Source: Anopheles merus
Taxonomy: Eukaryota; Arthropoda; Insecta; Diptera; Culicidae
Direction: 5' to 3'
Assembly: GCF_017562075.2 (NCBI RefSeq)
Contig: NC_054085.1
Span: 7,062,259 to 7,126,258, forward strand
Length of the DNA stretch: 64,000 bases
Made by a program: the position numbers and the translations under genes. This document shows positions 12,317-24,894 of the stretch, one piece after another. Each line of letters starts with the position of its first letter. Position 1 is the first letter of the stretch. Below the pieces are notes generated by a model. The model searched no databases. It worked only from the letters and a program-made list of their open reading frames with translations, and had not been told where the DNA came from.

Positions 12317-15300
12317 GTAAGTGTACTTTACCACGGAATATGTTTGTTTAATCCCTTTCTAGCATTGTTCATGTTGCTAAATACCCTTTTTTGTTCCATC
12401 TTACCCGCAGGTACTACAAAAGTCAAATGCAAAAGGCGAGCGAGGAAAAGCGGAAGAAATGGAACTTCAACTTCAACCTCGAAAAGCCCCTGGACGGTCC
12501 GCTGCAGTGGGAACCGGTGGGTACGAACCGTGTTCCGGTGGTCACGTTGACGCAGGCCGCACACGTGATACCGGGCACTAGGCGACCGGCGGGACTGGAG
12601 CGTAGCAGTAGCAGCACCAGCAGCAGCTCGGCCGACATCCTTTCGTCGGACGAACTGATGGACCAGCGGGCGGAACGTGCAAACCGGGGCAGCAGTGTGG
12701 AGTCTCTCGATGGATCGCTCTCGTCACTGTCACCTGCCGAAGAGGAGGAGGAAGAGCAGGAATCGGTCCAGACGTACCCGATAATGCCCAGCTCGCCCAA
12801 GAAGAAGAGCGCGTCGCGCAGCCAGTCGCCCAAACCGTCGTCCTCGAAGGGTTCGAAATTGCGACAGCCACAGATTACAGGTGAGTTTCTGCTTACTGCT
12901 GGGTCATGGATCCGTTTCCTTCTTTTTGTATACAAGCCCATTTTTCCGCCCTTAGATATGGGTGCATTGGTAATAATAATTAAAACAAAGCTAATTATTG
13001 GAACTTTCGCCCTGAAAAGGAACGAAACATTTAACAAAATCAGAATCGTGCCGTCGGGAATACATTCTGTTAACGTTTCTTCACGCCTTATTGATTATTT
13101 TTAATGACCACCAATTAACACTTGGTGTGCACGGTTGATGGCTGACTGGTCGGGAATTGCTTTTTCCTCTTTTTATGATGGAAAGGTGAAAGAATTTTTA
13201 TCTCTTTCTGTGTCAATAATTAGCAAAAGAAGAACAATTTGCTAAAGAGATGAAATGGAACCTTCATTAAGCAATGGTTTTTTTTTAACTTGTAGTAAAA
13301 ATCGATCTTCTCTCTGTTTTCTGGTTTCACCAGAGTGAAGACAATTTGATCAAGTGTTTAATTTACTGCTTGAACGAACAAATGTTCGTATAAACGATCG
13401 CAATTACACGCACTCAGTATGGCACAGCTACCCTAAATCGTGTGGGAATCTTTATAATTTCCCCGGGACAAACAAAAAATACGTTTGTTCCAAAAAATCG
13501 ATTATTCCTTCCCTAAACCCCTAAAGTTACTGACACCCAGGTGTTTAAGATCTTCCCCTAAAAGAAACGAAGAAAAGTATAATTTCTCAGAGAAAGGATG
13601 AACCCGAAAAAAATGAATCGTAACCGTTGAACTTATTAAAAACCAGAAAAATACATAATACGTTCCGCGGGGGTGCACAATAATATATCCTGCGTGGCAA
13701 GGCAGCAATCTTTAAGATTGTGTATCGCTACCCTTTTTGTCCTATTCTTTCTCTCTTCCTGCGACGTAAAAGGTGCAGCGTGAAATAATGAATTCGTTTT
13801 ACTGACCTCATCGAACATATGATCACTGTTTGGAACCTCCAGAAGGGTCAATACACATGATATGTATGTATGATCTCGTTCCGTGTAGTTTTGCCTTTCC
13901 TGTTATCAAACCAACAAACAGCGCAACCTCCAATAAAAGCGCATGCGCGGAGCTCGAGTGTGTTTTATGGTTCGTCGCTTTTTCCAACGGTTTTTTGTTT
14001 TGCCACTCACACTGTTGTCTTTTGGCCGGCCAGCAGCCAGCCGTTCTAAAACACAAACCACCGACGACATGTATGTTCCGTTTTCATTTCCCTTCCGATA
14101 TTCCCGACATCTGCTCGGCAGCGCAGCGCGTGTACGCCCGTGCCATGCTCCTCGGCGCGAACGGAAAGCAGAAAGAAAGAAAGGGGACTCGGAAATGCAT
14201 GGAACGATCGCGCACAGATCCCCATTGTTTCGGATCTATTTTCCATATTACACACCCTCGTTTAGCCTTAGCAGAGGGGTTCCTTCTCGAGGTTTTTTTT
14301 GTTAGCTCTTACTAAGACAGACAGAAGAAGCGGGGGGAGAAGAAAGGTCGTTATTACTGTCTGCCTTTGTCTGTTGGGCTCCTTCAAGAACCTCGTCTCG
14401 CGCGTAGGATGTTTCTGCTCGCATGCATGACAGTTATGCTGCTCTTTTGGATGATCTATGCTTCTTGATTTTTGAACAGAAACAGAAGAAATTGCTGCAC
14501 CTTTCACGGTTAGCAGAAACATACTCTGAATGCACTTAATTGAGCTCGTCTTACTTACAGCTACAGCCGTCCTAAGAGTAATTCTTTTCTGTGTTTCGCG
14601 CTTCGTGCACTTGCGTTGAGGTGTAATTATACAATTGTAGCTTGTTCCAGTCGCGATTTTAATGCTTCATATGTTTCCCTCGTCGGAGAATGGAGGGCCG
14701 CCACCCTTTTGCCCCAGTGTTCTTAGTGTAATTAGTGTGCAGTTGCGATGAGAGGTATTTCACGGGTTCTTCAACCAAAATAAAACGTACAATTGTGTGT
14801 TTGTAATGGTTGCATGAAGCTGAAGCGATCATTTTCAGCATGGCTTAATCGGTGGAACATTTTTTGTACCGATAATAACTACAATTACTATCCTTCATGT
14901 TAAAGGAAAGATTTTTACAATCGGGTAATGAAGGAAATGTGATGATTTTGCTCAAAGTTTTATCAACATTAACGCCAGTGGAAGATTTAAGGATCTTTTT
15001 TTACATTTGTTCATTGTTTTAAGGTTTTGCTGACCTTTTCAACCTGTGTTTCAACCAACGATTGAAATGTTTCTAAAACTTTCTTATCGCAACCGGATAC
15101 GGGACATTCCTTTAGCTAATTGATTATGTTCCAAACTCGAGCCTCTTATGGTAAATATGCTAAAAAAGGTAGGATAAGCTATCCTTACCTTTTCTTCTTC
15201 TTATCGAGGTCATCCATGGTCAATGTTTCCGGTGGTTGTTTTTTTGCAAATTTGTTTTTACCTTCCCAACCGGAAGAAAGAAAGTGCACACACGTGTTGC

Positions 15301-18300
15301 CCGTTCCTCGTAATAGATGGCATGTGGTGTCCCTTCCGGTGTTTCTTTTTTTGCTTGTTTTCTTCACCGAAACATGTTTGGTTAAATCGGGAGTGAAGTT
15401 TTCGGGGGTTTCTCCTGTTTCCCTACGGTTGCTGCAATTACGTCTAAATTGGAGAAATAATGCAAACCATCATCCCTCTCTTGAAATCGATACTCGTTCT
15501 AGGATGTGAAAAGAATCATCGGTCGGAAAGGTCATTTTGCTACCAGCAGGGGTCCCTAGCAGCTAAAGGTGTATATTGAGTAAGAAAGGCCCTGTACGGG
15601 GGCTGCGCCCGTTGTGTAGTACGGTATTCCAACCTCAAAATCCCGCAGCGTTGGGTTGGGTGCTGCTGCATGGTGTGTGCTATTGTGGGTCTAACGTTTC
15701 AAACACAGGCAAAATCAAAGAACGGTATTTTTTTATTGGGCGATCGCAGCCCCATTGTGCTCTGAACCGTGTGCAGTTCCGGATGTTGTATGCCTTCTAT
15801 TTGAGGATATGCAACTCCAAAAAGGGTGTTTCTGATTAACATTTTGCGTGTGCGTATTTTCATTAACAAAAAGGAATCGTTTTTAATCACACTGTTTAGG
15901 GTGATTTGCTCCACATAATTGAAATGTGGAATGAAAGGCTTTTTGTATTGTTGGTCGGTTTTTAATTGCTGGTATTATGGTTTACCTATGGCGGATAATA
16001 ATAGTTTTAAGGTATAATAGCTTAAAAGAAACCGCAAAACAACACAATCCATGCTCGTTGAATTCTCAAAATAAATTACTTTCGTCCTTTTGCCGTGCAA
16101 AAATAATCGAACCAAAAAAAAAAAAAATGCTGTTATAGAATAACGTTTCTTTGCTAATTAAAACGTAAAGCTTGATAAGTTTGGATAATTCCGTTCCATA
16201 ATATCGAGGTCAACCGATCGAATGCATGTTATCACATCCCGTTTTATTCCCCCATTTGTTTTCGAATAATCGAACAAAACAAAGCGTCCGTTGCATTAAA
16301 TCGTCAAGCAAAACCGCTACCGGATTGCCGCTGCCTGCTGTCGGGCCGTGGTGGACACCTGGACAAAGGTTGTAGACCTGCCGCGCCGTGAACGAAAGCA
16401 CATCCTTTCGTCCGTCCTTATTTTGTCTTGTTTTACTGTTTTGCCATTCGATGTACAATTTATTTATCTTCTCTCGCGGGCTCACCCGTAAAGCGAGATT
16501 GTACGTGGTAGCAGCAATATGAAATTATTATTATTTTGCTGGCGTGTGTTTTTCCGCTTTTACAGCGTCCGTGCTGTGTGTGTGCCTGCTGCTAAGCGAA
16601 CGATAGTGAGACCATCCCGAGGGCACAATTTAACGATCGCGAATGATCGTGGCGTCCGGGGTGTAACGCTTGTACACGAACTACCGAATTTCGCCATCAG
16701 GCAGCAGCAGTCATGGAAAGATCTTTCCTCTTACCGTTGTAGCATCGTTTTTTATGTCTTCGAACCAAAGATAAATCCTTCGTCGGGAGTCACGGTGCAA
16801 GCCAGAAACACGGCGAGGAAGCGACGTTTGTTTTGTACTGCATTGAAACGAGTTCTTTCTTTTTTGCAATTTTCGATCACTTGCCCCGATGTGTAGTGTA
16901 GCGCGGTAAGAGGGCCCCATTCCCCCCTCGTACCTCTTACTTATTTTCTTCCTTCTCGATCGAGGTTCGTAGTGCTGTTTTTATGCTTTCATCATCATCC
17001 CTTCCCCATCGATCACCGCGGCAGTTGGCAGCAGAACATAAACTGACGAACGGGGTTTCTGCGGCCGCGATGCACTGCAGCGATGCACTTTTCGATGAAA
17101 GTTCAACTGAAGAAAATTGGTCTTATGCTGGTGCTGCTGCGCGTTGTTGTTTTACCATTCGCTCTTACGTGTTGCTAGTGTGTTTTGTTTTTGTGGATGG
17201 ATGTATTGTTTTTTTTCTTCTTATATTATGTTTCTCGCTTGTGTTGTACGATTTGTTCTTTCTCCTCTTTCGTTTAATTTTTGGTTGTTTTGGGGAGCTT
17301 ATTTTTGTTTATTTTTCTGTTTTGATTTTGAAGTAAAAGATACATCACTCTTGACAGTAACTATTTTCTAACTATTTTATATGATAAACTGTTATTTTTG
17401 TGATGTTGAAAATCGATCAATTGTTTTTGTTGAATGAATGATTTTTTTATTATTTTGAAATAATGACACTGTCATATTGCTTACATTGAAGGATGGATTA
17501 AGAGATTTATAAATCAATAGATCGACAAAATTAGAGATTTTTTGCTCACCATTCACTTTGTTAGCATTATTCTGGAACATTAAGTGTTTCTTTTGCCCGA
17601 TGCTTGTCTTCATTCTCTTCCGTTGCCGCCGTGACCTGCTTTTTTGTGTGTATTCTTTATCTTGCACCCTTTTGGCAAGCTTTCTCTTCCTCACGCGGAT
17701 CTGTTGTGTTGTTTACGTCGCGAGATGTTTGTACGAAATTTAAAAGTGCTTTGCAAAAGGTGTGCAGAGTAACGCGCCCGTAATGAAGAAGGAACACATA
17801 CAATGGGCCAAAGATTGGGTCTTGAAGGGACAACGGCGAGGGCTGTACCCGTAGTGTGGGTAAATAATCGAACCAAAGGGTTTGCCTGTCGTCTGCCAGG
17901 TGGATTTTGGTCGATTTCATCATCATCTGTGTTGGCCGGGGCACAGGTTGGTTTGTTTGTTGCGACCTGTGTTTCGCTGCAAAACAACCCCTGCGGGAGA
18001 CGCCTACCCTGTGGTTGATTTCCTTTTTACCCGCCTACCGCTGCCTGTTTCCAGAAAGACAGACTCCTATCGTTTAACTTGTTTTCACCCTACTCAGCCA
18101 AAATAGCAACCCGAAAGGGCAGCATAAGAGGATCGTGCCATGCTGCCCGGCTGAGTCAACGCGCGAACACAGTTACCTTACGCGGCGCAAGCGTAAACAC
18201 GTTTCATCCTGTCTAACGGGAGGTTGCAAACATACATGTTTTGGCGTGTGCTCCACGGCGCGTACGTACCGGCCTCGTTGTGTCGTGCCTTGTGCGAGAT

Positions 18301-21300
18301 AGGTGACGCCCGACGCACGACAATGGACCTGCCGGGCGAGTGGCGTCGCAAAAAGAATAAAAAATCATGTCCAAACGTGATCCTGGAACTTTGGAGCATG
18401 TTTTTTGCTGCTCTTTTGGCAATCGCTTCCGACGGACGATAAAAAATCAGGATCAGTTCAAAAAGCTCGTGTAATTATGCGTAAATTAACTTTTATCCTT
18501 ATCTTTATCTTTTTATCTTTATTTTAACATTTATGAACATTCTGTAGTAATCCACTAACTAACTCTCTACCGGTTGGACCATTTTCATCAATGATATCCC
18601 TTCTAATGCCAATCAAAATAAACCACTTAGTGTCAACCAGACTGAGCATGTCAGGAATGACCTACTGTTGAGCTTCCAGCCGTACAACGACGATAGCAAA
18701 GACGTATTGCCGTGCTGCGTCGCGGAAGAAGTGCCTCTTGTTTGCTGTGTGGCAATTAAATTCCTCCACACACACAAACCACAAATGTGTTTGCGGGCGG
18801 AACATCTGCTTCATGCTGCTCGTGCTCATTGACAGTGAGCCACCCCGGCACACGCGGCTCTGCCTCGTCGCGTTCTGTCGATTAGACCTCGACAGGCCCG
18901 CGGGTGGCTATTTACATTTTAAATATGATATGTTTGCGCTAAGCTGCTTATCAGACGATGTAAGGAAAAGAACGTGCTGTCCCACACAGTGACTGCTAGA
19001 AGAAGAATCAAATTCATTTGACCGTACACGGCAGCATAAGATAGCAAAGGTTATGTTGTGATAGAAGGATCCAATTCTCTAAACAGGTTGTTGATCGAGA
19101 GTTGGGAGGAACTGTTGCTGTCCTTGAAATTCCAACTCTTGATTTCCCGCGCAAACTTTGCTACAATCATCGTCGCGCAACGCGCTTGTCTAGATGTTTT
19201 GTTTTGATTTCACAATGTTACCAATACTATTTCGCAGCCAGAGTTCGCATATAGCATAGGCATAGTTAGGCGCCAACTATTAATGGAATTAGCATTTTGG
19301 TTCCAGTTTCTTTTCGGCTGACTTTTTAATGACTTATCCCCCCCTGACAGAAGTTATACAGGTATTGACACACACGCACAGGTAGTACCTTTACTGGCTC
19401 TGAGGATCAACAAGTCTGACCCACCACACACTTTCTCTCGCTCTATCTAGGCTTGGACCGTGTCGTGTGAAAAGAAGAAACGGAAGCCTCTTACGAAGCA
19501 TTTTTTTAAAGGGAGCAGATGCTTTTTTTCTTCTTTCATCCCTCCAACCGTTCTGCTATGCCATTTCAAGACATGTGTACGAGAGTCACTCTGTTTCACT
19601 CGGCGATCAACAAAACCACCTCGTTTCGGCAATTACCTGGCTGGCCGTGTTTTGGTTGTGTTTTTCGTAACAGATGTGGTGCCGCTGAAGAGAGTTTTTT
19701 TTGTGGCTTACAAGTTGAAAAATGGCACGCGCTTTCGGTGATCTTTGATATGTGTGTGGTTCAAGAGATAGAAGGACATTTGCCCTTTCGACCATAAAGG
19801 TTTGGCGTGTCTAACAGATGTGAGGTGAAATTGAATTTTTAGGGTACTGGCTTTGCAGAGTTCCGGTAATGTTTTGAAAACTTTTAAAAAAGGAATGTAG
19901 TGCATAAATTTGAATAAATTACTCACACTACGCGCTGCTGCAAATGGCGTGTGCCCATTATGCCGGGTTTAAAATTCCTTTTTTTTTGTGTGTGTCACGC
20001 CTAGAACCGGAACCGGTAGCGAATATTCCGCCTACAATCGTTTTACGCACGGGCGCCATATGATCCGCAACGTGCCATACCGTTGGCCACGTGCGTGGAG
20101 TTGGAGTGGGCATTTGTATCTTTCCTGTCGATCATGTGGTTTATCGGGGAGTTCTTGTTCATTCGTACTCCGGCTAAAAATGAGCAGTAAATGAATAAAA
20201 GATGAGAGAAGTGCATCGAAGCTTTACCGTAACAGCGGGTTTGGCCTTTACGCGCTGACGTTGTTGTGGTGACGTTGTCGTTGAAATTAGCTCGGCCAGC
20301 GCCTACATGCGGTGCATAAATTATGTTTCGGTTCGGATGGTTCCTGTCAAAAATGGTCCGAAATGCAAGCCAGATAAATGCTGCCCAGCCAGAGAGTGTT
20401 TTGTGGTGTGTTTCGGCGGGGACGACGACAGGATAAGATGGTTAATCGAGCGTGTAGAGCTGACTTTACCATCTGTTTGCGCTCGGGTGCGGTGAATATG
20501 GGTTTTCTGCGGAACAGGATTTTTTTCGAAACATTAGTAACGGTCACTTTGAAGCTCGTTAAGCTTTTGAGCGCGCGCATTTTGATAGCGCTTTTGTGGT
20601 CCTGGAGGATACATTGTATTTTGCTTGCTTTCTATACCGGACACAAACGATTCGTTGCGGTCAGTTATGGTCGAAACGCTGGTTGTCAAGTCCCTTTTCA
20701 CTTTAATTGGGATTTAAAAAGGCTCATACCGTTTCAAAAATCATCAAACATTACTTTTGTCTCTAGTTGGGATTGAATTTGTTTGTTAGAGCGACGCTAA
20801 TGCCTAGATAAATGTACTCCGCACAGTATGAGACGCGAAGGCACGCTACAAAAGAGAGGGAGATATGAGAGAAGCTTAGTCTGTCACAGCGTGTGTAGCC
20901 AGTCTGTCTGTCGTATGATTCATTTCAAGTTCGCCATGTACTCTAGTAAAGGCACAAAACGGCACAACCGAATCGCATTGACTGACCGTAGCAAATTGTT
21001 TATGGTTTTGATTGTCTCTATCGCTTTCTACAGCAACTTAGAATTAGAGTCCGCTCCCCTTACGCGAGCGATTGCCGGCCACCGTGTCTTATCTGTTCAA
21101 ACTGGCTTGTTTTCAAACGCTTCGCTCTCCCGGGATCGTTTTAATTTGATAAGCGTACTTCGTGTGGTTGCTTGTCTTTTCGCTATATTCGTCTGCTTAT
21201 TGACCGGTGGTGGTTTGACCGGCCCTCTGCAATCCGGCTAACACGATCCGACACGTAGCCAGATCGTCGTTGGTGATCTTTTTGATGACCTTTTGTTCGG

Positions 21301-21642
21301 TCCGTATTTGTTCTGTGGTCGTTAATCGTGTTCAGCTTTCATCCTAAGGATAGATCATGGGAAGAAATTGTATAAAATTCGATACCGAACCACTGCTATA
21401 TTCAAATAATAATTTTAAATGCTTTCTTTAATGTGTAGCCCGCATATCTAATGTATCATTGTGTTTGTATCATTTCAGAATTTTTGAAAGAACGCAAGCG
21501 TCGCCTGTCGTCCACTGTTGCGGTGGAGAAAATATCCGCCAAAAAGGTACGCATGATGATGGCAGCTTCTTCCTCGTCGTCCGAGAATGGTGATGCTGCT
21601 GCCGGTGGTCCGCAGGAGGCTTCTGCATCGACAGCAAACTAA
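12162..21642 (+). CDS. dap: Dacapo-type cyclin-dependent kinase inhibitor (p21/p27 family), 262 aa
   Basis: The protein is the nuclear CIP/KIP inhibitor of cyclin E-Cdk2, needed in Drosophila for timely exit from the cell cycle. Coding exons are 12162-12316, 12411-12880 and 21479-21642; together 789 nt with the stop. Residues 39-43 give the cyclin-binding RNLFG motif. Residues 68-88 give the Cdk-binding part (KWNFNF, then PLDGPLQWEPV). The FYY segment that enters the Cdk active site in vertebrate p27 is not evident; RVPVVTLTQ stands there. A serine and acidic stretch follows at about 114-160. Near the C-terminus QPQITEFLKERKRRLS (204-219) is a PCNA-interacting box with a basic tail, like that of p21, though the second aromatic is Leu. 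The length is close to that of Drosophila Dacapo. The identification is firm; precise ortholog naming is by family knowledge. Confidence 0.9.
12411..12880 (+). CDS. dap: dacapo coding exon 2
   Basis: The acceptor is TTACCCGCAG ending at 12410; the first base completes a Glu codon. The donor is GTGAGT at 12881, after one base of codon 209. The exon carries the rest of the Cdk-binding domain, the Ser-rich and acidic linker, and the first half of the PCNA motif (QPQIT). Without splicing the frame runs on to a stop ending at 13104. Confidence 0.9.
12881..21478 (+). other. dap: Large second intron of dacapo (8.6 kb)
   Basis: The intron is bounded by GTGAGT and a CATTTCAG acceptor. The longest open frame inside (13830-14315, + strand, 161 codons) has no recognisable domain, and no nested gene was found. 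I recognise no transposable element in it. Much of the interior is GC-balanced rather than AT-rich, which would fit regulatory sequence, but no specific site can be supported by eye. Confidence 0.7.
21479..21642 (+). CDS. dap: dacapo coding exon 3 (terminal)
   Basis: The two bases after the CATTTCAG acceptor complete Glu-209, then FLKERKRRLS follows, finishing the PCNA box and adding a basic nuclear-localisation-like segment. A Ser- and Ala-rich tail leads to the TAA at 21640-21642. Phase and motif continuity across 8.6 kb confirm the junction. Confidence 0.88.
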
Positions 21643-22238
21643 AACACTTCAGTGTGCCATCTGACATGAGAGAAACCTCTGGACCATCGAAACACGTTAC
21701 TTTCCTCCACAACAGCACCCAGCGGACACTATTCCACGACTGTACGCCGACGATGTCAGTGTAATGCGACAGTGTCGGAATATAGGGTATATTTGCTGCA
21801 CATTACTCTCTGGCAAAAGTGTGCGAGCGCTCGCGGAAACCGTACTGTCTGTGAATAGTCGTAACAGTTATTTTTTTACTCTTAGTAACTCTTCAAATGT
21901 GAGCTAGGAAACACTTTATGTGTTCCGTGTTTGCAGCAACCAACGACAGCAGCGGTACCTTTTATTTGGTATAGTTGTTTTTGGCTTTTCTTATATTTTT
22001 CGAACCATATTTACACCAGAATTTTGATATTTACGTTAGTTCGGGGTTTATTGCAATGCTAATATTGCATTCTTTCGAAATCCATAACTATAGTAATTCT
22101 TATAAGTTTACCAGTTTGATCGTATATACACACACAACCCCCGCAATATTTTCCTTTTCGTTGGTCTGTGGTTACTTTTTATTGCAAGAAGTATCTCTCA
22201 GATTTTTTTTTATTTTTGTAATTGTATATTTATGTGTA

Positions 22239-22246
22239 TGTACATA
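22239..22246 (+). promoter_or_regulatory. Pumilio-type site TGTACATA in the dacapo 3' UTR
   Basis: TGTACATA fits the Pumilio consensus TGTANATA exactly and lies about 600 nt after the stop codon, before the first AATAAA. An 8-mer in an AT-rich 3' UTR can occur by chance, so function is unproven. Confidence 0.3.
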
Positions 22247-22297
22247 TTATTAGCTGTATTTTTTGAATAAGTACTTTATTTGAGTTCGCAAATTACA

Positions 22298-22303
22298 AAT
22301 AAA
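22298..22303 (+). terminator. dap: Candidate polyadenylation signal of dacapo
   Basis: This is the first AATAAA after the dacapo stop and would give a 3' UTR of about 680 nt. Longer forms are possible, because further AATAAA motifs occur, for example near 23362. Confidence 0.45.
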
Positions 22304-24644
22304 TTAAACATTCATAAGAAATTTGAAAAAGCTGTAGGGTGGCAACAAGCATCGTACGCTGTTTTGTTGAATTATTCAAGCTTTCAATGACCGATGAATC
22401 AATCCGTAGACACAGGAGATGGAAAACAACTTACAAAATACATTGTTTTGCGTCTTCCGGTGTCTGATCTATCGCTTGAAGGAAGCTTGACAATGAAACA
22501 GTATACAAGGCTGTGCAATTGAATAGAAAGGAACATGAATGAATGACTTCAGAAGGGATGTTGTATTACATTGTTCTTTTACGTTGTAAAAAAATAAGCT
22601 CGATTAATGCTATCTTAAGGAAAATCGTTTCCAGTGCTTAAACCATTATATTAACCATAAATGTGTTGATTGTTCGGTTTAGGCGGAAACGATTTTTTTA
22701 GGCTACAATACGGCACGGAACGTTCGAAAATATACTCTTAACATTAAAGTTAGACCAGATCTGCAACATTCGCATGTTGGAAAAGTGATCTCATACTAAC
22801 GCATATGCAAGAAGTAATGTTGTTTTCACGTATACAGACACACACACAAACACTTGTGATAATGCGTTAGTTATTGATAAATGTTTTTAGCACAGGCGTT
22901 TCTCTGCTTTCTTTACTTTCCTAGTCTTTTTCATTATTCTTTTATTTTCTTAACGAATGTGCTTCAAACTATAAAAAGAATCCCACATCGTCGAGCGGGT
23001 ATTTTGTATAATATAATAATTCTTCGTCTAAATGCCTAAGTATGATTTAAGAGGAGCAAGCTAACAGAACACTCTAGTATGTAACTTCTCGTGCCAAATC
23101 GAGAGTGGAAACTGGTGTAAAATTCGGAAAACATTTACGTTTATGATGCGAGGGTGCGCACAACAAAAGGCACGATTTGATTGATCTGAATTACAGGATA
23201 AATCAAATCGTTCCTTTTTCTATCGAAGCCCAAAGCATTGCAAAAGAGTATTCTGTCGGGATCCAACATAGGGTGAAACAACATTTATCGTTACCATAGT
23301 CGAATAGAAACAGTGGGCAGTAATGATAAGCGTTGAAAATATCGTCTTGAAGAGCAAACAAAAATAAAACTACATAAAAAGAAAACAATACAAAAAGTAA
23401 CAACGTATATCCTCAAACGACACAACAAAAAAGTAAAAATAGCAATATAAAGATAAACAGTAAACTCTCCTTTCCCTTCACTCTATCACATCTAGTGATT
23501 TCTTACCCAAAATTAATAATTTATACCGTAGAAGTTATATTTTCTCAAAGAAAGTTCATAAAATTAGGAAACCTCCGATTTGCTTTAGGGAACACTAAAC
23601 GATGTGTTTATACAAAGGAAGCAAACGACGTAAGGAACACACGAATGTATGGAAGCGTAGCTTAGTACGCCTTCTGAGCGAAACAAATTTGCGCGCTAAA
23701 CTCAATGCTACAAAGCCGAGCCTGATTTGTAAACAGTACCCACCCTTTCCTTATCCTTAATTTTGTTTTAGTGTATTGTTCTGTTGCGAGTATTGGTCCT
23801 TAGATAAGCGCGCGCGCGCGAGAGTCTAGGATTGCAAGCAAATCGGAACCGTTTGATCTCCTGTTAGATATATGCTAAGAAACGTGTAAAGACAAGCGAT
23901 AGAAAATATCTAACCCATTTCCCACGAGATAGAGGCGGTGCGATGTGCGAGAGAGAAAGCATAAGAAGCGAAATCAACACACAACAGTCACAATTACAAA
24001 ACATTATCCTGCACAATGTGTGTCCTCCCCGCCCAACTTGAAACATTAAAATGATTTATAATATATGCTAAACATAAAAGCTATCAATAGACAGGGTGAC
24101 AGTTACAACTCATACACAAACAATATACTTGCTCTTTAAAAAAGAGACCTGCTTCATGTTAAAGATATAAAATCAGATACATTAATACTATCCCGCAAGC
24201 AACAGATAGACGTCAGGATAGAAAGCTTAACCGTGGTGAATATTAGCGAGTATGAGGATAAATGTTGGCGAAGGAACCACGATCCGCAACCAGGCAATGT
24301 GCAATATGATAGGGCAACAGTGAAAGAGGTTTCAATTTTTCGCCGAGCCGTATACTCATTGTACCCTTGGTTCAGTTGGTGGTCCTTCCAAACGCAGAGC
24401 GGCGGCAGTGCGGGAAATCACTAATCTAAATCTATTTGTATCTAGTGGAACAAATCGGCACCGATGCACGATGTCCAACGGAGAACAGAAATAAAAATAT
24501 ATACAACCCATATTGGAAAAAAAGAACATATACGGTCCTTTTGGTGTGTTGCAAGCTCGTGATGACGTTTGCTAGAGAAAAGTTAGATCGTTTGGTTGGC
24601 GGCCCTCTCTCATTGCAAAAGGATGCCTTTAGTAAGTTTTTTCT
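22304..24644. other. AT-rich spacer between the convergent dacapo and Trpgamma 3' ends
   Basis: No gene was recognised. A 13-bp GC alternation lies at 23808-23820. Seed-type matches to miR-7 (GTCTTCC, 22452-22458) and bantam (TGATCTCA, 22786-22793) are present; they would matter only if the dacapo 3' UTR extends this far. Confidence 0.4.
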
Positions 24645-24650
24645 TTTATT
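24645..24650 (-). terminator. Trpgamma: Candidate polyadenylation signal of Trpgamma
   Basis: TTTATT on the plus strand reads AATAAA on the minus strand, about 250 nt beyond the stop codon of the channel gene. It is the nearest canonical signal I see. Confidence 0.4.
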
Positions 24651-24894
24651 CATTTGGTAAATTTCAAATACAACAAACATAGGTTTCACGTGAAAAAGCT
24701 TTTTCTGGTCTGCAGATGCTAAGCCTTTTTCGTTTAGTTAGTTGGAATTGTTAAGTGCATCTGCTGATTCAAATTCTATTTGTATTCTCTTTTTTTTAGG
24801 TTATCATTATCACCACCACCTCATGCGAGTATCACACAACGAAGCTGCCTTCCACGTCCCCGGGAAGTGCGCCCGGCTCATCGGCCCGGTTCGT

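Noticed and set aside
13830..14315. 161-codon frame inside the dacapo intron
   Set aside because: No domain, overlapping frames on both strands, and no splice partners; treated as chance.
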